From NCBI GenBank assembly GCA_963575745.1, contig CAUYUJ010019882.1:706739-770738 (forward strand): a DNA stretch of 64,000 bases, given 5' to 3'. Under the pieces are notes generated by a model. It ran no database searches, had not been told where the DNA came from, and saw only the letters and a program-made list of their open reading frames with translations. This document shows, piece after piece, positions 52,479 to 63,045 of the stretch (position 1 is the first letter of the stretch; the number at the start of each line of letters is the position of its first letter). The position numbers and the translations under genes are program-made. This DNA is from Prorocentrum cordatum. Lineage: Eukaryota > Sar > Dinophyceae > Prorocentrales > Prorocentraceae.

Positions 52479-53243
52479 TCAAGCTCGCGCAGGCCATCCC
52501 AGTTGCTGTCGGGCCTTCGCGCAAGCGATCTTCGTCGCGGCAATCTTGTCCGTGAAGAGCTCGGCAAAGGCCTTGGCGATCTGTTCCGGGGGGCCGGATT
52601 CGATGATGCTCCGGTCAGGCAAGCCGTGGCTCAAGAGTTGGTTGAAGCTTCTGGGGCGCGACAGGCTGACGTAGTAGGCAAGCCAAATGGACTCCTTCTT
52701 GAGTCCTGGCGGAAACGTCCAGTGCACGATGAAGCCTGGGTCCGTCGTCTTGCCCTGGACGCCATGCAGAGTCCCCTGCTTTTTGGGCAGCACGGTCAAC
52801 TGCGTCCTGGACACCGCGATGGCCGGGCCACCTGTCTTCGCTTTGAACTTCCAGGGGCGCGCCTGCGGGGTGATCGCGAGCACTCCGCGCAGGTCGGGGC
52901 CGGCAGGCTGAGAAGCACTGCCAGCTGTCACCGGCGCGGCCTTCAAGAAAAGTTCATCGCTGTCATCGATCTTGACATAGACGGCCTTTGGCATGTAGTA
53001 GAGTACGACCACGCCGTCCGAGACAATGGACGGGCGGCCCTCCACCGGAGGCTCCAGAGCGTGCAGCTCTATGCCTACCACTTTGCCTGGCGCGCCACGG
53101 ACATACTTCGGCGGCAAGACGGATTCTGTCAGGATGACCTCCATGCCAACGAAGAGCGGCAGCAGCCCCGGCATTTTTGCGGTAGCGCCGATGTTGGGCT
53201 CCGCGCGCATCTCGTCGTAATCAGGCTTCGCGAGGCGCGCAGC
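52479..53243 (-). pseudogene. PIF1-like helicase, C-terminal part
   Basis: Reads LAKPDYDEMRAEPNIGATAK, PLFVGMEVILTESVLPPKYV, RGAPGKVVGIELHALEPP, VYVKIDDSDELFLKAAPV, then TLHGVQGKTTDPGFIVHWTF (corresponding to the HxxQG motif V of PIF1 helicases) and IWLAYYVSLSRPRSFNQLLS (motif VI region, normally V-A-x-S-R). The protein ends KARQQLGWPARA at the stop beginning at 52481. The copy of the 19-bp motif at 52906 encodes SASQPAGPDLRG. Downstream flank is repeats. Confidence 0.75.
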
Positions 53244-55060
53244 TGGTCTGTCGATTGCTGGGACGTAAAGAGCAGCTGGCCAGCATCGTGCGCATCAAGC
53301 TTGGCCTGTGCATGCATGGCGTAAGAGACGATGCGCCACTCATAGGCCGACTCGTACCAGCCTCGTGCTGCACGCAACCGAGGGTCCCACTGAGGTGGCT
53401 GAGCGGCTTGGCTGCTGCTGGCAGCTGGCTGAGCAGCACCGCTAGAGCTAACGACCTCTGTTTTGACGATCGCCTGCCAGCTCTCGTCAGAGATCTTTTT
53501 TCCGCCTGGAGTTCTCATGGCGTGGAGAACCTCGAGTTGCAACGGGTCTGTAAAGCGCTGCATCTGCACGAAATCGATGACGTACTCGATGTCGGCGAGC
53601 AACTTCCTACCCTGTTGGTGTTCGTAGGATTGGCCCGCGTGAGGCGCCAGCAGGGAAGCGGTGGCGGGGACTGGCGGCAACTGGTAGAAGTCTCCGCACA
53701 AGATCTTCACAGGCATGCGTCCCCACGTCTCCTGCGGGCGCATGTACTTCGTGGGGTCCAGGTTGTAGCGCAACGCCCTGCCGTAGGTCGTGCGCAGTGC
53801 ATCTGCATGCAGCAAAGGCCCCGGCACAGCACCCAGCTCATCGATCACGTCGACGCCGAGTGTGCCTGTGAGGCGATCCAGCTTTTTCTGCGTCTGTGGC
53901 GTCAGGCGCAGCCTGGCTGTCTGCATGGAATCCGACATGAGCAGGCCATTGGAGGAATGCATGGTCCTGCCGCGCGGGCCGAGGTTGTGTGCGGCGTGGT
54001 TGGACTGCGCTTTGCCGAGGTACCCCTGCTCGCCGAAGTAAGTGATGGCCATCGGCTCCACCACTTTGGAGAGGGTGCGCGTCTTGCCGACACCGCCACC
54101 ACCGAGCCAGATCGCTCTGTGGTTGCCTGTCGCGGACGCCACGGGGAGGAGATGCGTTGTCTTGTCTGGTCTGCCGTCAAAACGTTTCTGCAGAGACAAC
54201 GCAAACAACGCCACCGCGTCAATCTGCTCCTCCGTGCAGTGGGCATCAGTGACGAGCTTCCACGCAACAGCCGCCGGGCCCTGCATGGCCAAGAGCTGCG
54301 GAACGAGTTCTGGTTGGGCGTCCTCGGCAGCAGGCTGAGGAGCACCGCTGGGGAGCCAGTCGTCCGCAGCATCGGGCAAGATCTCTCCATCCGGGCTCGC
54401 TTGCTTCTTTTGGAGCGCAATGCTTTGCCGCTGTAGGGCGAGCATGTCAGAAAAGGTCTCGCCCAGCCGCGTGCCCTGATGTTCCCGCGCGCCGCTGCTG
54501 GCTGGCAGTGCAAAGCTGGGCTGCAGCATGCCGCTGTACGCTCGGTCGAGGTTCTTCAACTGCTTATCGGCGTAGCTGAGGCGGCCCTTCTGGTCCAAGC
54601 GCTGCAGTTGGTCTTGCTGTAGGGCCAGCTCGGTTGCTCTGACGTGGTCCCGCAGCGGAAACCGGGAGATCTCGGTAATCTCGGCGTCCTCCACGTCCTC
54701 CTCTACGTCGCTGCCGCCGCCTCCACCCACGTCAACGAGCTCCAGCGGGACTCGCCCCTTGACCCCTTCGGCATCGCTCGCGGAGTCTTCATCCGCCTCG
54801 AGGTGTGCAGTTGTTGCTGGCCGAGGCTTAACCCGCGCCTCCGCCGCGAGGTCCACGTGCGCCAGCACGTCTCGCGCCACGGTCGCGCAGAACTCCGCCA
54901 GGGTGCACTGTTCCTCGTGCCACCGGCAATGGTGGTCACTGAAGGCAAGGATGCGCCGTGCCGCCTCCGCTGGCATGCGCCGCGCCAGCTGGGACCTTGC
55001 GAAGTGCGCTAGGCTGAGGAGCACCAGCTCGCCCTCCTCGAGGTTCGCCCGGGGCTCTTT
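53244..55060 (-). pseudogene. PIF1-like helicase domain, main part
   Basis: Starts KEPRANLEEGELVLLSLAHF and HEEQCTLAEFC, then a linker, then an SF1 helicase core of the PIF1/RRM3 family: AIWLGGGGVGKTRTLSKV (Walker A, ~54105-54080), QSNHAAHNLGPRGRTMHSS (motif Ia), VDVIDELGAVPG (Walker B, ~53850-53826) and VKILCGDFYQLPPVPA (motif III, ~53700-53671), then DFVQMQRFTDPLQLEVLHAM. ATP-dependent unwinding is the family role. At ~53243 the frame shifts by one base between QQSTDQ and LAKPDYDEMRAEP. Three or four 19-bp copies add SGAPQPAAEDA and SGAAQPAASSSQAAQP. Confidence 0.8.
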
Positions 55061-57643
55061 CAGCTTCGGAGAAGAGGGTCGTGTCCGCGAGCACGAGCCT
55101 CTTGCGGGCCAGGCGACTCCTGGAGTCTGCGCGCGCTGCCAACACGTGGATCTCCGCGCACCGAAGCCGCCACGCCCGCTCGAACGAGTATGGGCGCACG
55201 GCGGGGCAGTCGCAGTTCCTCAGCATATGGCTGTACTGAGTAACGCAGCCACAAGAGAGGGGACACTCGCACGCCCAAGGCGTGAAGAGGAGGGCCTTGA
55301 AGAGCGAGTTCTGCTCGGGGTCCTGTGCCCATGTCGGGCACTGGAAGCCATCGATGGTGGGCGCGGAACTCCGCGTCAACCGGACCTCCTGCATGTACCG
55401 CGGAGCCAAGACGTAGTGGCTCTCGAAGGCGAAGAATCGCGGTCCAGAAGCTTTGACCCGGCTCGGCTTCAGGACTCGCCGGACGTACATCCTGTAGACG
55501 TAGTACGGCATGGTCTGCAGGCGAGGGCCTCTGTGGGCGTAGTCGTCGGCCGTGTTCGTGCTGGTGGTGCACACGTGCATGTCCTCGCACTCCGCACCGC
55601 CACCTTGCTCATCACCAGCAGGAGTGTCTCCAGGAGGCTGAGGAGCACCGCTGGTGTCACCTGCTGCGTCCTCCTCCTCGTTGTCGGCGTCAGGGATCTG
55701 GATGCGGACTGCTTGTATTGGCACCTGATCATTATGCGTCTCCCCGCCCGAACCTTCATGGTTTAGCAAGCGTTTGCACTGCTGGCAGGCCCACTGTAGT
55801 TGTCTCGTGAAGAGCCGCACATTGTGGTGCGACTGGAGGCAGTCGCCGCCTGTGAGGATATGCACGGCCACCTCCGTCGTGGAGAGCCAGAAGCACCGGT
55901 TCGCCATCGACGCCAGGCGGATACAGACCCGCCGAGCGCGGCGAGCGAGATCCTCGCGCGTCCGGCCCCGTTGGGCCAGCGTCTGGTCCTCGCCATCAGC
56001 GCCGCCCTCACTGAGCACCTTCCGGGCTTCCTCCTCCTTCTCGTCCCTCTCCTGCTGCTCCAGACGCTGCATGCCGGTGAGCATAGACTGGAAGAGCGGC
56101 GTCATGGACTCCATCATCTTGCCCTGGTACTTCGTGATGTAGAAGTCCATGGAGAAAGCCTTCTGGAAAGCAGCTTGGAAGCTCTCCACGACAGATGCAT
56201 CTGTCGGATGCAAGGAGCCACAACCGTAGAGCCACTTTTTGCGGCCGCCGAGTTGTTTGGATGAGCGCAATGCGATTGCCGACTCTGGGTTCTTCATGCT
56301 GGCCGTTTTCCTGGTAAGCCTTCTGCGCTTGGCCAGCTGAGCTGGGGCGGCCGCAGGCAGTCCGTCCTGGGCAGGCTGAGGAGCACCACCAGGCTGAAGC
56401 ACTTTTGCTGCCTCGGCAGACTCGTCAGGCGCGCACATCAAGAACTGGAAATCCACGTTGCACCGGCTGGTCACTTGAGAGACGTCGTTGCTGGAGCTCC
56501 TGAACGGCTGGTCGCGTTTGACCTGGCAGCGGCACCGCTGGTTGCGGTCATCAGAGAAGTCGATGAACGGAGTCCGGACCAAAGGCTTGCCGCGCCGACG
56601 CACTCGCTTGGTGCGGCCTGCTAGACATAGCTGCTGGATGCGAAAGAACCAGAAGCGGCACGACGGGGTTCTGTTCGAGCGCAGACTCTCTTTGGCCTCG
56701 AGCTTCTTCTTGACGTACTTGACGCGCGTCTCGGTGCAGTCGTGCTCGTGGTTGGAGCAGATGTTGCAAAAGAAGTCATGGCTAAACGCTACCGCCCAAG
56801 CCTCCGCATCTGCGGTAATCTCCTCGACCGAAGCCGGCGAGCCATCGGGCTTGAGGACTTCCTGAATCGCTCCATCCTCGTTCGTCTGGAAGAGGCTAGC
56901 ATGGCTGGCTGCCATGGCAGGCTGAGGAGCGCCACCTAGCTGCCCGAAGCTAGTTCGTTGGCGGTAGCTTGGAAACGTAGACTGAAAGGCTCCTGTGAGC
57001 GGGAGGCCCCGGTACGCTGCAGCGCCGATTGCAGGCATCCGGTTCTCTGCGGCTGCCCGCGCTCGCTCCTCCACCAGGTGCGGCTGCTCCACTGGCGGGC
57101 CGAGAGGCACCTCGTCGCGCAGGGTGCCGTCCTCCTCTTCCCCTCCGTCCATGCGGCTCTGTCGTTGCTGCCTGGCTGTGAAAGGCTCTGGCGCGACGTC
57201 AGGAAGCCCCAGCTGCCGTGCGGGCTCGTTGGCAGCTTCGTACTGCACGGTCTCCGCGGTGGAAAGAAGGGCAGTTCGCAGCTCCCGAGCGGCGGTGCGC
57301 AGGCCTCCGACCACTGCCGACCGCAGCCACGCCATCGTAGGCCCGATGACGCTGTGGCCTTTGCCGTGGCCGTGCGTGAAGCCCCGACCCTGTGCTTCGA
57401 AAGGCGCTTGCACATCAGTGGTGCCTGGGGCCACGCACGGCTGCAGAGTCGCTGCCACGTCGTCCTCCGTTGTCACCGCCTGTCGGGCTAGCGTTGTGCG
57501 GCCAACAAACAGGCGCTCTAAGCCGATGATGTAGCGGTAGTGAAGCTCCGTCATCAACAGGAAGAACTTGGCCTGCGCCCGCGGGTCTGCTGCCACTATC
57601 TGGTGCATCCGCTCCAGAGAGGCTACATGGTCGGAAAACGAGA
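55061..57643 (-). pseudogene. Rep/helicase polyprotein, Rep (HUH) and Cys-rich region
   Basis: Uninterrupted for about 860 codons. It starts RMHQIVAADPRAQAKFFLLM and TELHYRYIIGLERLFVGR. The HUH-type motif FEAQGRGFTHGHGKGHS lies at about 57345-57395; HUH histidines hold the metal in rolling-circle endonucleases. Then come TARQQRQSRMDGGEEEDGT, ALTGAFQSTFPSYRQR-like sequence, [14 protein letters not shown] with KYVKKK (a candidate Tyr/Lys nicking motif), [10 protein letters not shown], a bipartite basic region, MDFYITKYQGKMMESMTPLF, RLASMANRCFWLSTTEVAVH and TNTADDYAHRGPRLQTMPYY. Four 19-bp-motif copies add GGAPQPA-type peptides in frame. At ~55060 one base is gained or lost (GAAGCTGAAAGAG), shifting to the helicase frame. 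Confidence 0.75.
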
Positions 57644-57821
57644 CTGGAGGAAATAAAAAAAGAAAAGAGAAAGGAAGAGATGATAAGGACAAAAACCGGA
57701 AAGGGAGAGAAGAGAGAAAAAAAAAAGATATACGAGCTCACAAAAAAAAAAAAAGGAAATAAAGAAAAAAAAACACGAAAAACGGAAAACAGGAAGAAAA
57801 TCGGAAAAAAAAAAGCTGGAC
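57644..57821 (-). other. Intron-like T-rich segment in the Rep/helicase gene
   Basis: On the minus strand GTCCAGC opens a 178-nt stretch of poly-T/pyrimidine sequence ending TTTCCTCCAG. Removing it joins DLR and SFSDHVASLERM through an ATC codon with frame preserved (A|gtcc...ccag|TC). It is strikingly T-rich against its GC-rich neighbours and lies about 10 nt after a copy of the 19-bp motif. It could be a real GT-AG intron or a low-complexity insertion. Confidence 0.5.
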
Positions 57822-58435
57822 TCCGCAGGTCAGGGCCAGCAGGCTGAGAAGCGCCGCCGGCTCTGGCCACCGCGCCAAACGCGCCCCCGCGAATGTCTAA
57901 GTGGCTCCGCTTTCCGGGCCCTTCGTGGAGTTGGAGGACCAACGGGCTGTACGCGTCTGCGAAGTTCGGTGTGACGAAGAAGCTGGCCGCGCCGAACTTG
58001 AGGTTGTTGCCGCGCCCGTCGAAGCGGAGTGCGGTTTTCCGCCCCTCCGTGCCAGGGACATCGGAAGTGCTAAGTAGCAACGTCCTGAGGGCAGTCTTGA
58101 CCTTGGCAGGCATGCCCGGGCGTGAAATGGCGGAGCCGATGCAGTCGGCCGGCTTAGCGATGTTTAGCGCCTCCATGAAATCCTCCGCCGACGCCTCCGA
58201 CAGGATCTGGAGGTCAGTGCCGAAGCCTTTCCTGCCAATCGCCGCCCGAGTGCCTTTCAAGAGCCGCAGCCGGCGGATCACGTCGCCGAAGACAGCAATG
58301 ATTTCTGGCGAGCTGAAGCGGCTCTGGCAGGCTGCCTCGTAGGGCTCCTCGTCGGTCGCGAGAGAGTACTCGAGCTCCTCCAGGTTGATGAGGCGCCGTG
58401 CGACCTCGAAGGACGAAGAAACGAGACACTGCTAT
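57822..58435 (-). pseudogene. Rep/helicase polyprotein, segment before the intron
   Basis: The frame reads FEVARRLINLEELEYS, EEPYEAACQSRFSSPEIIAV, FGDVIRRLRLLKGTRAAIGR, VKTALRTLLLSTSDVPGTEG, RFDGRGNNLKFGAASFFVTP and NFADAYSPLVLQLHEGPG. This resembles the Helitron helicase-like N-terminal region in which the conserved T-P-N-x-A-D-x-Y-S-P-L stretch precedes the HUH motif. Its start is lost into the 33-bp repeat; its end carries GASQPAG from the 19-bp motif. Confidence 0.7.
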
Positions 58436-58439
58436 GAAG

Positions 58440-58890
58440 ACATGTAAGTCCAAACGCAACCTTGCGTTCAACGGATGAATGTCCAAACGAGACACTGCTA
58501 TCAACACATGTAGGTCCAAACGAGACACTGCGATCAACGCATGTAGGTCCAAACGGGACACTGCTATCAACACATGTAGGTCCAAACGGAACAGTGCTAT
58601 CAATAGATATAGGTCCAAACGAGACACTGCTATCAACATGTGTAGGTCCAAACGAGACACTGCTATCGACACATGTAAGTCCAAACGAGACAGTGGTATC
58701 AGTGGGTGTAGATCCAAACGAGACCCTGTTATCAACACATGTAGGTCCAAACGAGACACTGCTATCAACGCACGTAGGTACAAACAAGACACTGCGATCA
58801 ATGGATGTAGGCCTCCACGAGACACTGCTATCAACACATGTAGGTCCAAACGACACACTGCTATCAATGGATCGACTCCACTATCAACAC
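58440..58890. repeat. 33-bp minisatellite inserted in the Rep/helicase gene
   Basis: About 13 copies of AGGTCCAAACGAGACACTGC, TATCAACACATGT, period 33 bp (TAGGTCC at 58511, 58544 and so on). Since 33 is a multiple of three, the minus strand stays open as 11-residue repeats (DLHVLIAVSRL). It separates ERPMLFEQV from FEVARRLINLEELEYS; the gene resumes in another frame, and TTCGA...GTC occurs on both sides. The core AACGAGACACTGCTATCAAC is also found at 62.4-62.7 kb. Confidence 0.9.
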
Positions 58891-60587
58891 TGGTAGCATA
58901 AGTAGTATTCCTGGGGAAGACCTGTTCGAACAACATGGGCCGCTCCCGCTCGAGGTTCGGCGCGCCGTCCCCGAACCAGAACTCTGTGTAGCACGCCGGC
59001 CAAGACCTGCTGTCGAAAGAACTCAAGGGTTTCTGCGTAGGCACCGATAATGAGTGCGGGCCCACAGCTCTGCACGCGTCTGCTCCTGCTTGCGCTTTCT
59101 CCAGCACCACCTGCGCTCGCTCGTCGAACGAACGAGCAGCGCTCTGTACATCGAGAACCATGCTGCGCATCGTATGCCTGCCGCCCTCGTCGGCAACAGG
59201 CTGAAGAGCACCGCTGCTGTCTGCCGCTGTCGGTGTCACCTCGCTCTTGGCGACGCGTGCTGCCTGCTCCTGCAGCGCCGCCAGCGTGCCTTGCAGCGCT
59301 TGCATCATTCGGACTGGAGCGATGTCATGCACTGGATCCACTGCAACTGTGACCTCTGCCACATTTTCATGCAGGTAGGCCATGTCAGGCTGTTCTGCTG
59401 CTTCTCCGTCTTTGTCTGTCTCTGTCTCCTCGTCAGACTCGTCTCCCGCCTCGTCGTCTCTGCCCACTTCCGGCGCCCTGGATGCTGGCCCCAACAGACG
59501 TACCGGTGCTTTGTCCACACCGTCCACTGGTTGCAGACAGGCTTGGATGTGGTCTGGCACGCCGTCCTCCGGCAGCCGTGTCGGGGCAACATCCTCCCGG
59601 ACGGATACCTCGGAAAAGGTTGCGCACTGCTGCTTGCGCTCCCTCACGATCTGCATATACTCGCCGCGCTTGACTGTTGCCCAGTACGCCTTGTGGAGTT
59701 TGTGCGCGGCGCCCGAGACAACGATGTTCAGAGAGTCCACAAGCGCGCCCTGCTCCGGGGGCAGCTCCATGGTCGGGATTTGCGCCGTGGGCTGGGCGAA
59801 GAGGATAGTGTTGCCCGAGATGCCTTTCTGCTGGACATCCGGAGCGCCCTTGCCGAGGCGGACTTGCTTCCAACAGCGTCGGCCAAGGGGCGCCAGCATC
59901 TTAGTAGCTTTCGAAGCGTTGCGGACGAGCATGAGCTCCCGGCCGATCCAGTCGTCGTTGACCAGGGCGTTTAACGGCATCTTCGGTTTCTTGGCGCACA
60001 GGTCATTGAGGCAATCCCAACAGACCCACACCAACGCGCTGGCATCTCCCACCCCTGCGCACGGAGGCCTCTCGTCCGCAGGCTGAGAAGCTCCGCCGGA
60101 CCTGTCGGCAGCAGGCTGAGAAGCACCGCAGGTTCCCGCCGTTGCTTCTGGTGGTGCAACCACAAGGACTCGGCGGGAGTGTAGCAGCCACCGCCACTCT
60201 GGGTGCTCCGGATGCTGAACGCTGGACGCATGCAGCTGTTCGCACGGGATCAGTGGCCACCGCTGCCTGTACCTGTCCACGTCCAGGAGCTTCTGCACGA
60301 GCTCCGGGGACTGCAAGTAGCGCACCCCGCGGTGCTTCACCAGAGCACGCTTGGGTGGAGCATCTGCCTCGCCATCGGATAGGTCATCATGATCGCTCGC
60401 TGAGTCGGCGCAGTGCTCAAAGACACGCTCCTCCGGCACTGCTCCAAACAGGCTGAGTTTGTGGCGATGCTCCAGGTAGTCTTTCTGCGCACAGACTACG
60501 CAGGCTGCCTCGCTTCGGGGCACCGCCTCGCCGCCCGAGAAGCGGTTGGCCTTGCTGCCAGGGTGACAGAACTGTTGGAAGTAAGCA
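58891..60587 (-). pseudogene. Rep/helicase polyprotein, central region
   Basis: Reads FAYFQQFCHPGSKANRFSGG, EEAACVVCAQKDYLEHRHKL-like finger (C-x2-C; here SEAACVVCAQKD), RQRWPLIPCEQLHASSVQHP, WRWLLHSRRV, CWDCLNDLCAKK, NDWIGRELMLVRNASKATKM and PTMELPPEQGALVDSLNIVV, ending YTEFWFGDGAPNLERERPML. The Cys pairs suggest zinc binding. This is the usual spacer ahead of the Helitron-type Rep region; no catalytic motif is assigned. Three copies of the 19-bp motif (59200, 60080, 60109) add TAADSSGALQPV and GASQPA peptides in frame. The frame runs into the 33-bp repeat at its end. Confidence 0.65.
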
Positions 60588-62057
60588 AATTCTGCACCAT
60601 GATCCTCTTCTCTTGAGCGGTTATCGGCCTGCAGCCAGCGTGCGCCATCAGGTACAGCACCCGTTTGCGGTATTCTGCCTCGCCGGCGTGGTTGCACTGC
60701 TTATGCCGCGCAAAGTCCTCTTCTATTAAGAAATCGCAGTCGCAGAGCTGGCAAACGAGCGGTCCCGTCATGACTGCACGGTTAGAGAAAACGCGCAACT
60801 GGTTCCCCTCTACTTCGCCGCCGGGGACGTAGCAGCTCTTCCCCGCGGGAGCAGCCAACGCTCTCCGCACTCGCTCCGCGTACCTCTGCGCAAATTCCCT
60901 GTGCTGCGCAGGCTGAGGAACACCGCGGCTGGACGCAAGCTCTTTGTAGGTGGCCAGGCGCCGCAGGATTGCCGTGTTACGAATGCCACTCTCCAGCATC
61001 AGCAGATCCTGGTCGATCCTGTTCTGCGCCTCCTCAGCGAACCCTTCCATGGGGTTTGGCCTTTCCTCCGCCTCCGCGATGCGAAGCATTGTTTTGCCAT
61101 CGCTTTCCGCCTGCTGGAGTGCCTGGAGCTCGGCCTCCTGCTCGGGAGAGAACTGCTTGGCCTTCAATCCTTCCCGAACTAGCCAGCCTAGTTGCCGCTC
61201 TGCAACACTACGCCCGGCGGACTCCTTCGGAAAGCGGCCGAGGTCTCGCACCTGCTGCATGACCTCCTCGATCTTCGTCTGCTGCATGAGCCCGTCGGAC
61301 TTCGTATCCGCCTGCTGCAAAGTTTGAAGCTCGGCCTCCTGCTCCGGTGAGAAATGCTTGGCCTTCCGTGTTTTTCGGATGTGCCAAGCCAACTGCCGCT
61401 CTGCAAGCGGGCGTTGAGCGCTCTCCTTCGGCCAGCTGCCGAATTCGCGCACCTGCTGCAGGATCTCATCGGTCTTCTGCTTCCGCTTGAACTCCTCGAT
61501 TGCAGCACGCTGAGCAGCAGCGCTGACGGCGCGTGACTCCTCGAGGTCTTGCAATTCCAACATCACGTCACTAGGAATGCTCTTGCGGTGTTCAAAGAAA
61601 CGTTTGGCCAACTTGTTTTCGGCTCGTGCTTCCTCAGACGTTCCTTTATTTCGGATCGGTATACGACCGAACTGCTTCACGTCCTCGACGAGCGTTTGCA
61701 GAGATCCGCTTAATGCAGAACGCTGAAGGGCAGCGCTGACAGCGGCTGACTCTGAAGGCGTGGCGCATTCGAGGGCTTGCAACTCTACATAACGTCATTA
61801 GGAATGCTGTCGCGGTGGTCGGAGAAACGTTTGGCCAACTTGTTTTCAGCTCGTACTTCCTCGGACGTTCCTTTCTGTTGCTTCGGTATGCGACCGAACT
61901 GCTTCACCAGGTCAACAATCCTTTGCACAGTACCGCTCAACACAGCACGCTGAGGAGGGGCACTGCTCACTGCAGCAGGCTGAGGAGCACCGCTGTTGGG
62001 TGCAGAAACGTCAGGAGCATGGCGCCCAGACCGAGAGCTACCAGCATGCCGCGGCAT
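60588..62057 (-). pseudogene. Rep/helicase polyprotein, N-terminal part (repeats and C2H2 finger)
   Basis: Opens MPRHAGSSRSGRHAPDVS. Four diverged helical repeats follow, each with the pattern V-K/R-Q/E/D-F/L-G-R-I/F-P...E-x-x-L-A-x-x...(S/P)E-x-x-E-L: QFGRIPKQQKGTSEE; QFGRIPIRNKGTSEE; EFGSWPKESAQRPLAE; DLGRFPKESAGRSVAE. The likely role is DNA binding or assembly. Then comes LVCQLCDCDFLIEEDFARHK and a C-terminal H. Between repeats 1 and 2 the frame breaks at ATGTAGAGTTGCAA where repeat 2 reads ATGTTGGAATTGCAA; one lost T explains it. At 60584-60593 AATTTGC (expected AATTTTGC) again loses one T, moving VQN to FAYFQQF. Confidence 0.7.
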
Positions 62058-63045
62058 TACTGTGAACAGTGGGTGCTGGAAAGTTCCTTTGTAAGGATAG
62101 CTCTAGGCAACATGGCTAGGGAGACATTGATCATGATGATGGTGATGAGGGAAATTCGTTGTGGAGGATGTTGGTGATGATGATGATGTGAATCAGTGAT
62201 GTTGATGGTGATGATGATCAATGGCGATGATGATGTCGCAAAAGATCTGCAGGCTGAGAAGCACCGCAGGCCAACGTGAACCAGTCGTGGTGATAGTGAA
62301 GATGGAGGCGGTTCCAGTTAGTAAGATAAACTGCCATGCATTGACGTATGCTGAAAGGAAATCCGGTATCAATGAGTTGATATACAATGAGGTGTCCGAA
62401 AACGAGACACTGCTATCAACGCTTTTATAACTGGAGGAACCTCTGATACCGACACTGCTACGCACGTGGAAGGTGTCTTGAAATGAGGCACAGCCAGAGT
62501 TGATATACAATGAGGCGTCCGAAAACGAGACACTGCTATCAACGCTTTTATAACTGAACGACGTCTGATTTCGACACTGCTACGAACATGGGGGTTGTCT
62601 TGCAATGAAGCACGGCCATGACCTGATTTAGATTCCACAGAAACACATGCAGTAATGTTTTGTTTTTCAAACACCGAAATTCTCTGTAAACGAGACACTG
62701 TGAACGACTGCAGAACAGGCGCTTGTAGCAAAGGAAGTGCAGGCTGAGAAGCACCGCAGGCGAACGTGAATGAATCCGTTGGGCAACGTGAGCACATACC
62801 GAAACTCTGTGCAGGCACTCTCAAGGTAGCCAGGGCAGGCTGAGGAGGAATGCAGGCCGCAAACACTATTCGTGCACCAGACGCCACAACAGTAAATAGT
62901 GCAGGCTGAGAAGCACCGCATAAACAACGAAACTACCAAACGATATGTTTGAGGCAAACCTAGTTGGCATCCCGCAAGGCGCAGGACAAAGATGCTTGCC
63001 ATGTCCAGCAAGCTGAGAAGCATCGCTGACAAGACAGGAGAAAGC
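62058..63045. other. Region between the two minus-strand ORFs, with repeats
   Basis: No ORF of note. It holds ATGATG repeats (62130-62235), four or five 19-bp-motif copies and the ~124-bp repeat described separately. No spliced-leader sequence is visible before the ATG at 62057. Confidence 0.5.
62370..62710. repeat. ~124-bp tandem repeat with AACGAGACACTGCTATCAACGC core
   Basis: GATATACAATGAGGNGTCCG, AAAACGAGACACTGCTATCAACGC, TTTTATAACTG and then GACACTGCTACG...CATGG occur twice (about 62380-62500 and 62503-62625). A third partial core (GTAAACGAGACACTGTGAACG) is at 62686. The core is the same as the unit of the 33-bp minisatellite at 58.4-58.9 kb. Confidence 0.8.

Larger units (their letters stand above)
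52479..62057 (-). mobile_element. Helitron-like transposon: Rep/PIF1-helicase polyprotein (decayed)
   Basis: Read from 62057 down to 52479 the pieces form one protein of about 3,000 codons. In order they are four N-terminal helical repeats, a C2H2 finger (CQLCDC...HKQCNH), a central region, a Rep-like region with the HUH-type motif EAQGRGFTHGHGKGH, Cys/His-rich segments ([11 protein letters not shown], then KYVKKK), and a PIF1-family helicase. In that helicase GGGGVGKT is Walker A, VIDELGAV Walker B, CGDFYQLPPV motif III and TLHGVQGKT a C-terminal motif. Rep plus PIF1 helicase in this order is the hallmark of rolling-circle Helitrons. Breaks: single-base frameshifts near 61790, 60588, 55060 and 53243; a 33-bp minisatellite inserted at 58440-58890; an intron-like T-rich segment at 57821-57644. 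Terminal sequences were not located, so the limits are those of the coding region. Confidence 0.75.

Noticed and set aside
53255-54436. 393-codon plus-strand ORF
   Set aside because: It lies opposite the PIF1 helicase core, whose motifs are unmistakable on the minus strand; this is the antisense shadow.
58440-58890. CRISPR-like appearance of regularly spaced repeats
   Set aside because: Units are contiguous 33-bp tandem copies with no unique spacers, in a eukaryotic context without cas genes. The same holds for the 77-bp and 101-bp arrays.
58462-58901. Plus-strand ORFs of NETLLSTHVGP-type repeats
   Set aside because: Translation of the 33-bp minisatellite; not a repeat protein gene.
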